A stretch of DNA of 64,000 bases from Chiua virens (taxonomy: Eukaryota; Basidiomycota; Agaricomycetes; Boletales; Boletaceae): assembly GCA_019787685.1 (NCBI GenBank), contig JAHNUO010000002.1, positions 1,488,001 to 1,552,000 of the forward strand. Direction: 5' to 3'. The translations under genes and the position numbers were made by a program. Of the stretch, positions 23,108-33,731 are shown one piece after another; the first letter of the stretch is position 1, and each line of letters begins with the position of its first letter. The notes under the pieces were generated by a model that was not told the DNA's origin, did no database searches, and saw only the letters and a program-made list of their open reading frames with translations.

Positions 23108-24508
23108 TTATCCATCTTGTGAGTGGTCACTAAGTTTAACGTGACCCTTGGAACTTGCATAATGCAGACAATTAGCGGCAAATTCTCTGCTCGCGGAAAT
23201 GCACGACTTAGTGGACACTTCTACGCAGAATGGCTGAAGGTCCCCATCATCCATCATGCGAGTAAGGTCGTTCTCCGAATACTTGTCCTTGCACCGCTTC
23301 CGAAGCCGAGTTATGAAGATCTTCTTTCCCTGCAGGGTATCACATTTAGTGTTCAAGGGGGTAATACCATGACGAGAACCGTACCTTGTCACTCGTTGAT
23401 TGCCATATGGGCTTTGGTGGCAATAGGTTCCATACGTGAGCACCAATGTAATACCACGTAGTTTGGGCAGACCTGTCCTAGAATAGGATGTCAGAAGTTA
23501 CTATGGCATCCCAACGTACGATGACATACCTTCTTGGAGGGAAGGACAAAGGTATGGAAGGTATTATTTGTAGGGATATTCGCATTGATGTATGCTGCTG
23601 TGTCCAGATTATCTGCAGGTGAACCCCAGTCGAACAAAATCGAGGTTGATGTGCCATCCATCGAAACAGGCTCGTGGATGAAGGCCATGTCCCGTATAAT
23701 TTGGACACGGAAACATATATCATCCATTTGGTCGAGGCTGAGCAGTTATCAAACAGAAAGTCTCATCGAATTTCGGTCACGACGCACCTTTCTAACGAGC
23801 ATAACTGGAAAGAGGCTATAGTCCAGCAGCACGATCTCGACTGATGACGAAGCACATACCGTATCCTCGTCCAGGTTCAAGAATTGACCGAAGTTGGCCC
23901 AGGGTATCGGGCATACAATTTCGGCACTCTTAGGCGTGCGTTTCGTTGACATACGCCAGCCGTCATTTAGGTCTAGCGCTGTCTTGGGTATCTCGAGTGG
24001 TCGGAACGGCCGGCCCGGAGATGGTGTATACCCTTCCCTAGAGGGACCGGCTTGAAGTATGCGTGCCGGTCTCGGCGAGTGAACAGGCGTCGGCACTGTC
24101 AACGCCCCATCATCTGGCTGTGTACATTTCAAATGAGTACCAAGAATGAATTGGGTATACGCTACTTACTCCGAGTTCCTCCAGAAGACCTTGCATCGCG
24201 CGCCGAACTAATTTTAGCTTGCGCTCAGCGTTGCTTTGCCTGCGCATCTGATAATCGTCGACGGATGACTTGGTTTCCTCGAGCTCTGCGACACGCGTTT
24301 TCCACATCGAAGTTTCGTTGGTCGACTGGACGACGACTTCGTTAAACTCTTCGCCGATTCGGGCGAGCCTTGCAGCTATCTGCGCCAACTGATATAGGAT
24401 CCACATTGACAGTGATGGATGGAGTCGAGTGAATGGCATGAGACCTACCTCATCGAGCCCAGCTCGCATCCTGGTACGGGGAGAGCATGCCTCGGCGATG
24501 TGTGACAT
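23108..24508 (-). CDS. Orphan coiled-coil protein
   Basis: Seen: the start ATG at 24508 gives [21 protein letters not shown] coiled coil follows ([15 protein letters not shown] and a K/R-rich KLKLVRRAM helix). A Pro-rich linker ([16 protein letters not shown]), then ordered-looking exons with [48 protein letters not shown] and [17 protein letters not shown], stop at 23108. Introns near 24450, 24170, 23860, 23730, 23525-23473 and 23380-23330 keep the phase. About 390 residues. The aromatic-rich C-terminal half looks like a folded domain, but I do not recognise it. No signal peptide or membrane span is seen. Expression and function are unknown. Confidence 0.6.
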
Positions 24509-24823
24509 TGTTCTGTATGATCGAGTGACTCAGTGAGGTGTCAATGGTTGCGGATTCAGGGTTGGAAGCGAGTCCAAGCTGGTACTAGACCTGGAGAATC
24601 GCAAAAAGGCAAGAACGAAGGTGGGGAACGTGGAGACTGGAGGTACATCGGTGTGTTACTTTCCCCTTGCAATTTTTAGTCAATAGGTATGTAAAGTCTA
24701 GCCGGGATGAGATTATCCCACCTGGTTTGAATTGTACCAGTGCCTTCTTGATCATATGCTTTAGAAGCCAACTTCAGCCTCCTATATCGAATTGACACGC
24801 CACTGTTTCCTTTGCCCTTATCG
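24509..24823. other. Intergenic, divergent promoter region
   Basis: Space between the divergent starts of the orphan coiled-coil gene and the ACMSD-like gene. No coding exon was recognised. The first ATG of the ACMSD-like frame is at 24824. Confidence 0.45.
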
Positions 24824-26180
24824 ATGGCCTTGGGAAGACGAGCCATGGCAGAGTTCTCCAAACAGACTCTGTCAACGAGAGCACCGATCGTTGATATTCA
24901 CACTCATGTCTACCTTCCGCGGTACGCTGACGAGCTACGCGCCCGTTCTTCGGCACCTCGTATATATAGTCGAACGGGTACAGACGACCAGCCAGAAGAG
25001 CGGCTGCTCATCTTAGACGGTGAACCTGGAGTTGGCCGGCCGGTGGGTCCTCAGGTAGGTCCAAATCCGTGTAGTAAGTATATGGATTGCTTATTGATAC
25101 GTGGTCCTCCATAAACAGTACTGGGACCGTGATGTGAAACTGTCGTTTATGAAACGACACGACATTGATATCTCTTTTGTCAGGTTCGTGACTGTTGTCT
25201 TTTCCATCATTCGTTTGCATGACGTTCATTTCGGATAGTTCAGCAAACCCATGGCTTGATTTCTTGCCCCCGGAGCGCGCACATACTCTTGCACAAGAAT
25301 TGAACAATGATATGGAGGGGTATTGCTCCACCTCGCCCGAGGCGGAAGGTTTCCCGGGGCTTAGATCGATGTACGGATTTGGACTTTTACCCCTTGTCCC
25401 TGGCATTTCCGTACCATCGGTCCTTGAAGCCATCAAGCACATCAACACATTGCCTCACATATCGGGCATTATCATGGGCACGAGGGGCGTGGGCAATGGC
25501 CTTGATGATGATACACTAGAACCCGTTTGGGAAGCCCTCCAGAAAGCGAATCTCGTCGTCTTCATTCATCCTCATTATGGCGTTGGTTCCGGATTGTTCG
25601 GGGAGAAGGAGAATGGTCACGTCCTGACGTTGGCTCTGGGATTTCCACTCGAAACCACGATTGTAAGCTGGGTCACTCATCAGAAACTTCACCTCACGAA
25701 ACATCCCAGGCAGTGACTCGGCTTATCTTGGCTGGCGTCATGGACCGTTACCCGAGCCTTCGTCTTCTTTTGGCTCATTCGGGTGGCGCTCTCCCCCAGC
25801 TATCCTCTCGTCTTGCTTCATGTATTGCACACGATCCTATAGTCACCAAACGACTGAAGCACGATGCGAGGTACTACCTCGGCAAACTATACTTTGACGC
25901 AGTTGCGTACGGAACGGAGGAACTCGCTTTCATGAGTGACATCATCGGACGAGCGGAAGCCTACAGCGCCACGGGTGGCGAGTACGACGCGGATGTTGGA
26001 AGCACCAGACTGTTATTTGGCACTGACCATCCGTTCTTCCCGCCTCTTGAAACCAGCCAGAAGTGGCAGAGCGTCGAGGACAACTTGAAGGCCATTGGGA
26101 ATGTTCGGATATGGGGGGATATTGCACGTGCCAACGTCCTTGGGCTGAATGCACTAAAATTGTTTAATTTGGAGTGTTGA
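24824..26180 (+). CDS. ACMSD-type amidohydrolase (decarboxylase family)
   Basis: Seen: four exons in phase (introns about 25053-25119, 25185-25239 and 25663-25710). The metal-site motifs of this amidohydrolase family are in order: IVDIHTHVYLP (HxH), VVFIHPHYG, LLLAHSGGALPQL and LLFGTDHPFF. Other family blocks are ISGIIMGTRGVG, ALGFPLETTI, and YYLGKLYFDAVAYG. Stop at 26178-26180. Known: ACMSD (aminocarboxymuconate semialdehyde decarboxylase) uses zinc to pull the kynurenine intermediate away from quinolinate. Relatives act on gamma-resorcylate or uracil-5-carboxylate, so the substrate is not certain. The gene ends 31 bp from the convergent QPRTase gene, which uses quinolinate; this context favours the ACMSD reading. 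Start could also be the ATG at 24845. Confidence 0.8.
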
Positions 26181-26211
26181 TGTATCGGATAGATCAGGAT
26201 TCCATGTAATT

Positions 26212-27347
26212 TTACTTCGCTACTTGTATCTTCAAACTGAAATCGATGTGTTGCACTGACTGGTGAACAGCGCTCGTGCTCAAGATATCGATATCTGGAA
26301 AAAAGTATGTGCAGTTTGGGATACAAGGGTCAAGTCACGTACCGTTGATTGCGCGTTCCTGCAAATTACCTTCCGCGATGTTTCCACTTGATTCGAGCAA
26401 AAAATTGCGTTTACCTCCCCACTTCTCTTTCAGCCTGCGTGCGACGCTCCCGAGTTCCTGTCCCTCCATATTGTCGAGCATAACTATATCGGCTCCGGCC
26501 TGGATTGCTTCATTGGCCTCCGCCTCTGAACTGACTTCTACATCAAGGCGCAAACTGAATCCACCCACGGAACGTGCACGCTGGACCGCGGCTGTGATGG
26601 AGCCTAGAGCATAGTTGAGATAGAACCGAACAGGAGAAGCCAAGAAAGGCGACGTGCCAGCGGACCAGATATGGTTATCCTTGAGCATGATCATACTAGA
26701 TAAATCATGACGATGGGGATCGATCCCGCCAACGATCATGCCATATTTTTCAACCAATCGGAAACCTTGAGTAAATCGATCTGAATGCAGAAACGGCGGA
26801 GATGACAAGTAGGATTACCTGGCGTTGTCTTTCGTGTGCCTGCGATGATTCCCTCGTACCCGTACGCTCTAGCTAGATCTTTCATCCGCTTGGATCTGCG
26901 ACCATGCTATTCAGTATAACGTTGATTCGCCCGAGGTGGATACTCACTTGGTGGCGATTCCGCTGCACCTTGCAATGAGATTGAGCGCGACTCTCTCCCC
27001 TAAAAGGAGGTGACGAACTTTGCCCCTCACGGTAGCAACATGCTTGACGGGTTCAAACGTCTCTCCTTCTTGCATATGCCATTCTATCCTGAGAAATGAG
27101 CTGATATGAAGGTCGTCAACTGATAGGAGAAAAGGGATACGTACTGGCACTCCAGCTGGCGAAAGATTTCAGTGAAGAAAGGGACACCGGCGAGTACAGC
27201 AGTTTGATTTCCCTTTCCCCAGAGAAATGCTTCTCGCTCGGCCTCGCCAACGACGTATCCTGCAAAGTCGAAGGACGGGGTGTCCTCAGCCAGCCAGGCG
27301 TTGATTTCTGACGCCCAGCTTGGCGGTAGCAAGTGGGCAAAATCCAT
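26212..27347 (-). CDS. BNA6: Quinolinate phosphoribosyltransferase (nicotinate-nucleotide pyrophosphorylase)
   Basis: Seen: [31 protein letters not shown], then after splicing [101 protein letters not shown] and a last exon with [12 protein letters not shown], stop at 26212. The motifs [16 protein letters not shown] and DNM are the conserved active-site segments. Known: the enzyme turns quinolinate and PRPP into nicotinate mononucleotide in de novo NAD synthesis. About 300 residues as expected. Introns near 27145, 26940, 26815 and 26340. The convergent ACMSD-like gene would compete for the precursor of its substrate. Confidence 0.93.
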
Positions 27348-27529
27348 GTTCACGATGTTAGATCAATCTGCCTTATCAAACAACTACTTTCAGGGAGAAG
27401 TATCAAATACTTGATTGCCGAAAAGTTTCAAATAATAATTACGTAACCAAACACCTGTCCGGAAACACAGCCTCGAGAAACTAAGACGGAGGGTAAAGCA
27501 CAAAAGAGTTCAAGTGTAGCGTTCATGTA

Positions 27530-28201
27530 TTAGTAGAATATGGTAAGAAGCACTGTTGCTGCGCCAACCGCAGTAAGCACGCCAACCCGAGAGTCAGCGC
27601 TCAAAGACGCAGCATTGGTGCCGGTAGGTGTAGTACCAGTCTGAGAACTAGTGGTAGTGCTACCGGAAGTGACAGGAGAAGTGGCGGTGGCGGTGGCGGA
27701 GGATCCCGTTCTGCGAGGAAATTTGAGTAAATGAGAAGCTACAGCGATACAGCTTGGATGCTCACTGGGCCCCAGAAGACGTGGTGGACGAGCCAGAAGA
27801 GGCTGCAGTGATGTTGAACTCACTAGACTGAGCGAGTAGAGTGTCAAGGTGGCTGGCATCTTGAGCAAGGTTGACGCGGAACGCAGAGCCCGTAGGCCAG
27901 CCTCCGGCGGGTGGAGGGCACAAAGCAATTCCGAGAGTGCCATCAACGGTATTGGCCAGGAGTTGGTTAGTGTTGGTGTCCTTTTTTCCGTACGCGTCTT
28001 GGGAACATGAAATAACATGAAGAAAGAAGGACTCACCACGTTCGTCAGGATTGCAGTGAAGTTAAGGGGATCAGTGCTAACACGCTCCCACTCAAGATAA
28101 TTGGGGCCAGTTGTGTTCCAACCGGAACTGCCACCAGGGAAGGTGACTTGATACGCAAAGGCGGACGAGAGAGTCAAGAGAACAGCGGCAAGGACACGCA
28201 T
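27530..28201 (-). CDS. Secreted GPI-anchored-type wall protein, Kre9/Knh1-like N-terminus
   Basis: Seen: signal peptide MRVLAAVLLTLSSAFA, then YQVTFPGGSSGWNTTGPNYLEW, the usual start of the Kre9/Knh1-like Ig-type domain. Exon 2 (after an intron near 28040-27985) gives NTNQLLANTVDG, IALCPPPAGGWP and FRVNLAQD. A Ser/Thr-rich stalk follows. The end is hydrophobic (VGVLTAVGAATVLLTIFY, stop at 27530), a GPI-anchor addition signal. Known: such proteins are common in basidiomycete cell walls; the domain is linked to beta-1,6-glucan assembly in yeast. Inference: an abundant surface mannoprotein. About 200 residues after splicing. Confidence 0.8.
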   Translation of the reverse strand: MRVLAAVLLTLSSAFAYQVTFPGGSSGWNTTGPNYLEWERVSTDPLNFTAILTNVVSPSFFMLFHVPKTRTEKRTPTLTNSWPIPLMALSELLCALHPPEAGLRALRSASTLLKMPATLTLYSLSLVSSTSLQPLLARPPRLLGPSEHPSCIAVASHLLKFPRRTGSSATATATSPVTSGSTTTSSQTGTTPTGTNAASLSADSRVGVLTAVGAATVLLTIFY

Positions 28202-28476
28202 ATTGACTCGGGAGCGGGTGAGGGGATGGAGGAGAGGAGGAGAAATTTAAAGGGCAGAAGGCAGGGACATCATGAATATTTAGGGACGGTTACGGATGGC
28301 CGTCTTGGCAGGTGCAGTTGAGTCTCGACTTCGAGTCTTTAGTAATTCCCACGACGTCTACAAGGATGCCAATGCATTTCATAACACTCAACGTATTGAT
28401 TGACAAATATTACTCACTCGCGGTCATCTTCATCCGTCAAACCAGCACAGCCAACAAACGTCACGGCCATCTACAC

Positions 28477-29757
28477 CTATTGCGGCGCGCCACTAGCCAA
28501 CGTGGCCTCAGCCTCGGCCCAAAGGTCCCTCTGTCCCCAATACCCTGCAACCGTAGCAAAAACAAGCCAGCAGGACGCGTCCGACATGCTTTTTGCGGAC
28601 AACGAATGTGGAACCTCAGACACCACATCATTCTTCACATGCTCGCTTATGTGCCTTTGCACGAGCGCGAGGCAGGCACGAGCGAGATTGCGCAAAAGAT
28701 TCATCTCGTCCGCAGATAAATGATCCTCTACTCTGGTTAGAAGCGCGAACATCCACTGCCCGTGGCTGACTGAGATGGCTGTCACTGGGTCACTGGGGTT
28801 CTGCAAATGAACGTTTATCCAGTGCGTAAAGTACATCAATAGATGGATAGACATTGGCTGTCCCGAAGACTGAGCGAAAGAACATTCTTATAAAAAATGT
28901 CGTACATGATCAATTCCCCGCAAATGACTTGGCGTAACCTCGGGAGATAAAAGTCGCTCTTCTTGAACTTCTTTTGATGGTGTTGCGATGTCGACTGCGA
29001 ACGACGTCACATTAGTTGATTCCAAGTTCCAGGGATAGTCTAGCGAGTTCAGTTGTGGCGCATTTCGCGGCAAGACACCAAAGCAAGCAGTCGGGAGATC
29101 GGAAGATTCAACCCCTAACTGCACACCAAGCAGGCCCATCGCGCCGCCTGGGAGTACTTCATCAGCTTCGGCAGGTGCTCGCTTGCGACCGAGTTTCTTT
29201 CGTACAGATCGGCCCTCTGGACTCCATACTGGCTCGGGATAGCCAGCGAGAAATTTCCACCATGCATCCCTATCTTTCTTCTCTGGAATTACCCTCCGTG
29301 CCACGCTCGAATGATGGTGACTAACGTGAATTATTGCCTGGTTTAGGTTCTGTGTACATGAATATATGCGCTCTCGCAAATGAGAAACACACAGACCTTC
29401 CTCAGATAGGAAAAATGTGTTTGAAATGCCATTCTCCACTCTTCGCAGGGTATGACATTGGTAGGCAACTGGGGTGTCAACGATTGGGTGACCTTTGTCT
29501 CAGACACTTCATATGGGTTATGCACTCTGGTCACATGTGGTATTCGGCGTGCGTCTCGTCTGCAGGCTTAGTGAACAAAATCGAATTCACAGCAAAGAAA
29601 AGAGACAATACCTGACCAAAAACAAGTACTGTAGACCGTCTTGTGGTTCTTGATCAAAGTCATACGGGAGGTTTGCGACAGGGAGAATTTGTTTTCCTGG
29701 TGTTACTTCATCCGAATCAGAGTCGTTCAATTCGTCCCGTTTCCGCTTGTTCACCAT
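28477..29757 (-). CDS. Gemin2/SIP1-family snRNP assembly protein
   Basis: Seen: MVNKRKRDELNDSDSDEV at 29757, then QILPVANLPYDFDQEPQDGLQYLFLVR, the Gemin2 N-terminal signature. Later exons give WWKFLAGYPEPVWSPEG and HLRGIDHV. The helical C-terminus is HGQWMFALLTRVEDHLSADEMNLLRNLARACL and ends LASGAPQ at 28477. Known: Gemin2 cradles Sm proteins D1/D2/E/F/G during snRNP assembly in the SMN complex (yeast Brr1 is related). Inference: the fungus keeps an SMN-type assembly route. Introns near 29610-29550, 29450-29345 and 28910-28855. Starts about 120 bp from the plus-strand DUF3245 gene. Confidence 0.85.
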
Positions 29758-29874
29758 GGCATTGGACGAGGATGGTGCTGGTACTCAACAACTTGAAAGC
29801 CAGCGTGAGAAAAGCGTGCCAGATCAGCTCGAAATCGCGGTTAGCAAGTTCAACTTGAAGTTAGCCTCCTCACT

Positions 29875-30951
29875 ATGGTCACCGAAGATGATGTTGACCT
29901 GGAGAGTCTGCAGGCTCAGATTGACACGACTATGTCTTTTGCGCACAACCTAGTCACATCTTGGATAAAACCTACTCACCTTGCACAATTTAGGTCTAGT
30001 GGTGCGGATGCCACACAAATACTCGAAGAAGATCTACGCCGGCCTCCAAGGTATTCGACTATGTTACGCGCATCGTGTACTCACAAGTAACGCAAATATA
30101 GACTGGGTGTTGGTGCATCCATCCCTACGACGTCATTAATGATCCATGAGGCCTCCAAACTCAGACGTAAACTCGGGAAGAAGGGAGCAAAAAATGAAGG
30201 CGTTAGGGAATTGCAAACCCAAGACCCCCCGAAATCAGATGAGGAACACAAGGGGAGACCCGCTAAGCGAAAAGTGAAAGCGGACCCTTTTGGGCCCGAA
30301 GGCGGCAAGAAGAAAAGAAAGGCTGATACGGGTGCCAGTGGAAATCCTTTCGCTGCGAACACCTCTAACGATTCGGCTTCGCTGCCGAAGAACTCGGGTT
30401 TAATAGCCCCATTGCTCAGCCAGGGCTCCCCATTTTACCCTCCCCAACGGATCGGGAAGGAAAAGTCGCGAATGGACCCGAAGAGCCAGTTGTCCTCGGT
30501 GACCGAAATGCAAGTAACGTTGGTCTCGTTGCCCACACGAACCACGTTTTCCCCGGTTTCAATGGCGCCTACTGCCATTCCACCTTCGGATCCGTTCCGG
30601 GAAATATCCGGTACGCTTAGAATTTTGTATTTGTCGTCCACGCATTTGCCTCATTCTTCTCTGGGTCCTTAAGTGCCGGTCCCGGGAAAGACACCAACAT
30701 CACGACGCAATCAAATCCACCCTAATTCTGTGACGATACCCGACAAAGTTAAGCCGGGTAACATACCATTGCTAAATCTCGACGGCCCACCGGATATCCG
30801 TCATAAGGCCGGTGACACCAATGAACTGAATGATTCCAAAAAGAAGCGGAAAAGGCGTAAGAAGAAGAAACCTCGACTGATCGCCGGCACGGGAAACAAC
30901 GCTGGACATGTACGTAACAACTACAACAGCTTCAGTTCAAATCCCAAGTAA
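29875..30951 (+). CDS. DUF3245-type basic nucleolar-like protein
   Basis: Seen: MVTEDDVDLESLQAQIDTTMSFAHNLVTSW, then RRPPRLGVGAS across a 50 nt intron (about 30051-30101). Lys-rich segments (KLRRKLGKKGAK, AKRKVKADPFGP) follow. A second in-frame intron of about 62 nt near 30612-30673 removes a stop. The C-terminus is strongly basic (KKKRKRRKKKKPRL). The P-R-L-G-x-G-A motif behind a short helical N-terminus fits DUF3245, a family of unknown function found in fungi. Inference: nuclear or nucleolar, from the basic tails. The last residues could be altered by a further small intron near 30910. Confidence 0.6.
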
Positions 30952-31227
30952 CAAGCATGGTTTATCAGCAGGATGCTCTCCGGGTATCGTGACTCCCCCG
31001 CAATGTGGGGTGCCACAATTGAGCTTATGCTATGTCGATCGACATCCAATGATTGCGGCTCGGCCACCATTTACTGGGACCCGGCCATGCGTTCGATGGA
31101 AAGTCCTCCTACTCAAAGCACGTAAATATGGTATGGAAGTCACATCTACTAAATGTATCCCCTGGATAATAAATACAAATACCAATTGCAGTCCCAATTG
31201 GAAGCAATGTGCGACAGGTTAGACCGG

Positions 31228-31894
31228 TCATCGTTTACTCTCTGCCGCCCGATCAGTGCCCCTGCGACTGCCATGGGAGGCCTTGCGTGAGCTACGTGAA
31301 CTATGAAGTACCGATCCTTGGCGGTTATGGCTGGGTTGGCGACTCCTGGCGGGGGTAGTCTTCGGTGAAGGAGTCGGGGATGTTAGACGTCGAGTGCTTG
31401 AGCGGCTCGGAGGCTTTGGGGAGGAGCGTTGGGAGGCGTGATACAGCTCTCTGCGCGCCTGTGGTTGTTCCTTCTTGCCAAGTGAGAATGGCCAAAGACG
31501 GAAGGAAGACTTGAATGCCCCTGCCTTGGCTTGGCGCGTAGCCTTTGCAGCCTTCCGCTGCTTCTTCAACTCTCGTACGGCTCTGGCTTCGCACATTTCT
31601 CGTATGCCCTCCTTGCGAAGGTGCTCATTACCGCTGAATGTAGCGCGCCACTTGACGAGCCAGCCGTGCACCGTCGAAGGTTTGGGGCGACTGCGGCGCC
31701 GACCGTCTGAATGATAATGCTTTTCGGAATCAAGAAGTGTTTCAGATAATCGTGCGAGGCGGACATACGGAGGACTTCCACTCAATTTGAAGCATCGTTG
31801 ACTCGGGTTCGCCTAACTGGTGGGGGTATGAATGTCTGATAGATAGGAAGATTTGATGTGGTGATTGATTTGATACGATTTGTGAGGCCATCAT
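31228..31894 (-). CDS. Basic Ser/Arg-rich orphan protein
   Basis: Seen: a 186-codon open frame reads GSPPYVRLARLSETLLD, STVHGWLVKWRATFSG and a charged helix (VRELKKQRKAAKATRQAKAG), then a Ser/Pro/Arg-rich tail (SRSSTRRLTSPTPSPKTTPARS), stop at 31228. The frame has no ATG of its own. A first exon MMASQI (ATG at 31894) joins in phase over a putative 65 nt intron ending at the TTAG near 31812. I do not recognise the family. Inference: a nuclear or RNA-binding type by composition. The start is the weakest part of this call. Confidence 0.5.
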
Positions 31895-33048
31895 GCTATG
31901 GCCCATATTTATGAACGGAGACTCCTCAGAGCAGCCCATTTCCGCGTGTGGCGGATATTTCCGACATGGAAACGAACAATTGACAATGGAGCCTTTCCAG
32001 ACCATGTCACGATGGTGGCAGATTGCCACATTTTTCGTCTTCGTACCCCCTGCTATGCAGAATGCACGCGTTGTCCGGCCACGCTAGCACGCGTAACGTT
32101 CAAGACAGGCTAGCGCTTTGTCGTCCGACCACTCGTTATGTTCCCATGGTGCCTCGTGGAAAACTCACTGGCACGTTGTCCAACAACGTGGTATTGGCAT
32201 GTTTTGCGTACGCTAATAGCTTAGCGAAAATAGGTCCGAAGCTGGGTCTTTGAAACGCAATGGAAGTCGTCGAGTTTTTGGGGTTGAAGTAAATTCACTT
32301 GACTTTGGCAAGCTGACTGCTGCTACATACAGTATTGCAAGCGCGACCCTGCTCAGTAATACAACTGAATTGCGGTACCGTATTGACAGGCAATGCAACC
32401 GCCTGCAAAAGGCACGAGGTACGTTTTTTTTTGGTGAGAGATATTAACCATGTCATTGCACTGCTCTATTCGAGCGTCAGTCAAGCTGGTTTCTTGGTCG
32501 TAGGTGCACTGGTGGGTCAACTAAGCTCCGGCTCCGGCTAACACACGTAACCGGGGGTCCTCCCTCAGTTTTGCAGGAAATTCTGAAACATTTAGGCGGA
32601 ATTGCCTTTGCTGGGAAGCCGAATTAGACAGGCCACAGGATTAGCTCAACGGTTCTCGGGACACGGGATGCACGTATACGTTCCACTTACAACCCCGCCG
32701 TTTCGTTTACAAGTCTTCATTGACAAAGACACGGACTTGCGTCATGGCCACCAGGTTGGTGGCGGTGAAGCGCGCCTTCCCTTTTTCGAGTGCTCCGTCG
32801 CGGACACCGCATTTCAACTCTCTTCCTCAGCGGGTCCTTCTGGCTGTGACGATGCGATTTCTTCACACTGCCATTGGACACCCGTGGAGAGTCCTATTCA
32901 CAAGTCATGAGCGCGTACGGTAATTCGAACCTCCGAGTCCCCAGCACTGCTGAACGAAGGAGCGTGTCCCAAACTACAAAACCAACAATGTATCGCAGTG
33001 TCATCCCGGACATTCTAACAGGAATTCCAGACTCTTCAGCCAGGTGTC
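31895..33048 (+). other. Sparse region with unassigned ORF fragments
   Basis: No complete gene could be built here. Two fragments look protein-like. At about 32330-32420 the plus strand reads SIASATLLSNTTELRYRI, which recalls the segment after the F-box in agaricomycete F-box proteins. At 32602-32910 an open frame gives FSGHGMHVYVPLTTPPFR and further ordered-looking sequence but starts at TTG. They may be exons of one gene with frame breaks, relics, or chance. An upstream exon of the phosphatase gene probably also lies near 32900-33030. Confidence 0.35.
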
Positions 33049-33731
33049 ATGGGGTGGAAGAACGTCGATACAATCATCCCGGGCAGATTGTATCTCGGAA
33101 AGTATGAAGCTTATTTCTCCTATGACGTACCTTTCCTGATCTACATTGGAATTCCAGTATCCACGGGGCCAGATCACCACGGTCGTTAACAGAACGCCGG
33201 ATTACGCATATTGTATCCGTATGCAATGATGCAATCCCTGCTGAAATTCCCGAATCCGGTATAGTTCATCTGCGAATTCCTGTTGAAGATGTCGACTTTG
33301 CGGATCTCTTGATCTGGCTCCCCAAGGCCTGCCAGTTCATAGAGCAGGCCATCGCGGCTGAAGGCAGTCGTCCTCGTGCATTGTCATCAGGGCCTGACCC
33401 GAAGTGCTACCGTAGTCGCTGCATACTGTAAGCCATCTTTATCCCTTTTTCGAGATTCGATGTCGCTAATACTCGCTAGTGATGCGTGCTCGCCAAATCG
33501 ATGCTACGCAAGCGATGTCGGTAGTCCGAGAAGGTCTGGTCTTCTCAGATTCATTGTTCACTGCATCTGATGGAATGCTGTTGAACAGCTCGAGAGCAAG
33601 TCTGGTTTAACGCCGGATTCCATGAACAGCTTGTTCTGTTCGAGCTGTGCAGATATCAGCCAAGCGAAACCTGTCCGTACTATACTGGGTGGCGCCAAAG
33701 ATTGAACGCCCACCTGGCAGCGCAAACTTAA
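33049..33731 (+). CDS. Dual-specificity protein phosphatase
   Basis: Seen: spliced exons give MGWKNVDTIIPGRLYLGNIH, then RSLTERRITHIVSVCND, VHLRIPVEDVDFADLL, the P-loop VLVHCHQGLTRSAT (HCxxGxxR with catalytic Cys and Arg) and LMRARQIDATQAM. After a last intron comes REQVWFNAGFHEQLVLFE, stop at 33731. The conserved Asp upstream of the P-loop is in PVEDVD. Known: such DSPs remove phosphate from Tyr and Ser/Thr, often in MAP kinases. One base too many near 33366, just before the P-loop, breaks the frame; see the note on indels. The ATG at 33049 is in frame, but an earlier exon ending FQTLQPGV is likely, so the true start is upstream. Confidence 0.75.

Noticed and set aside
32900..32960. tRNA-like TTCGAA element
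   Set aside because: The motif has no matching T-stem or acceptor stem on either strand.
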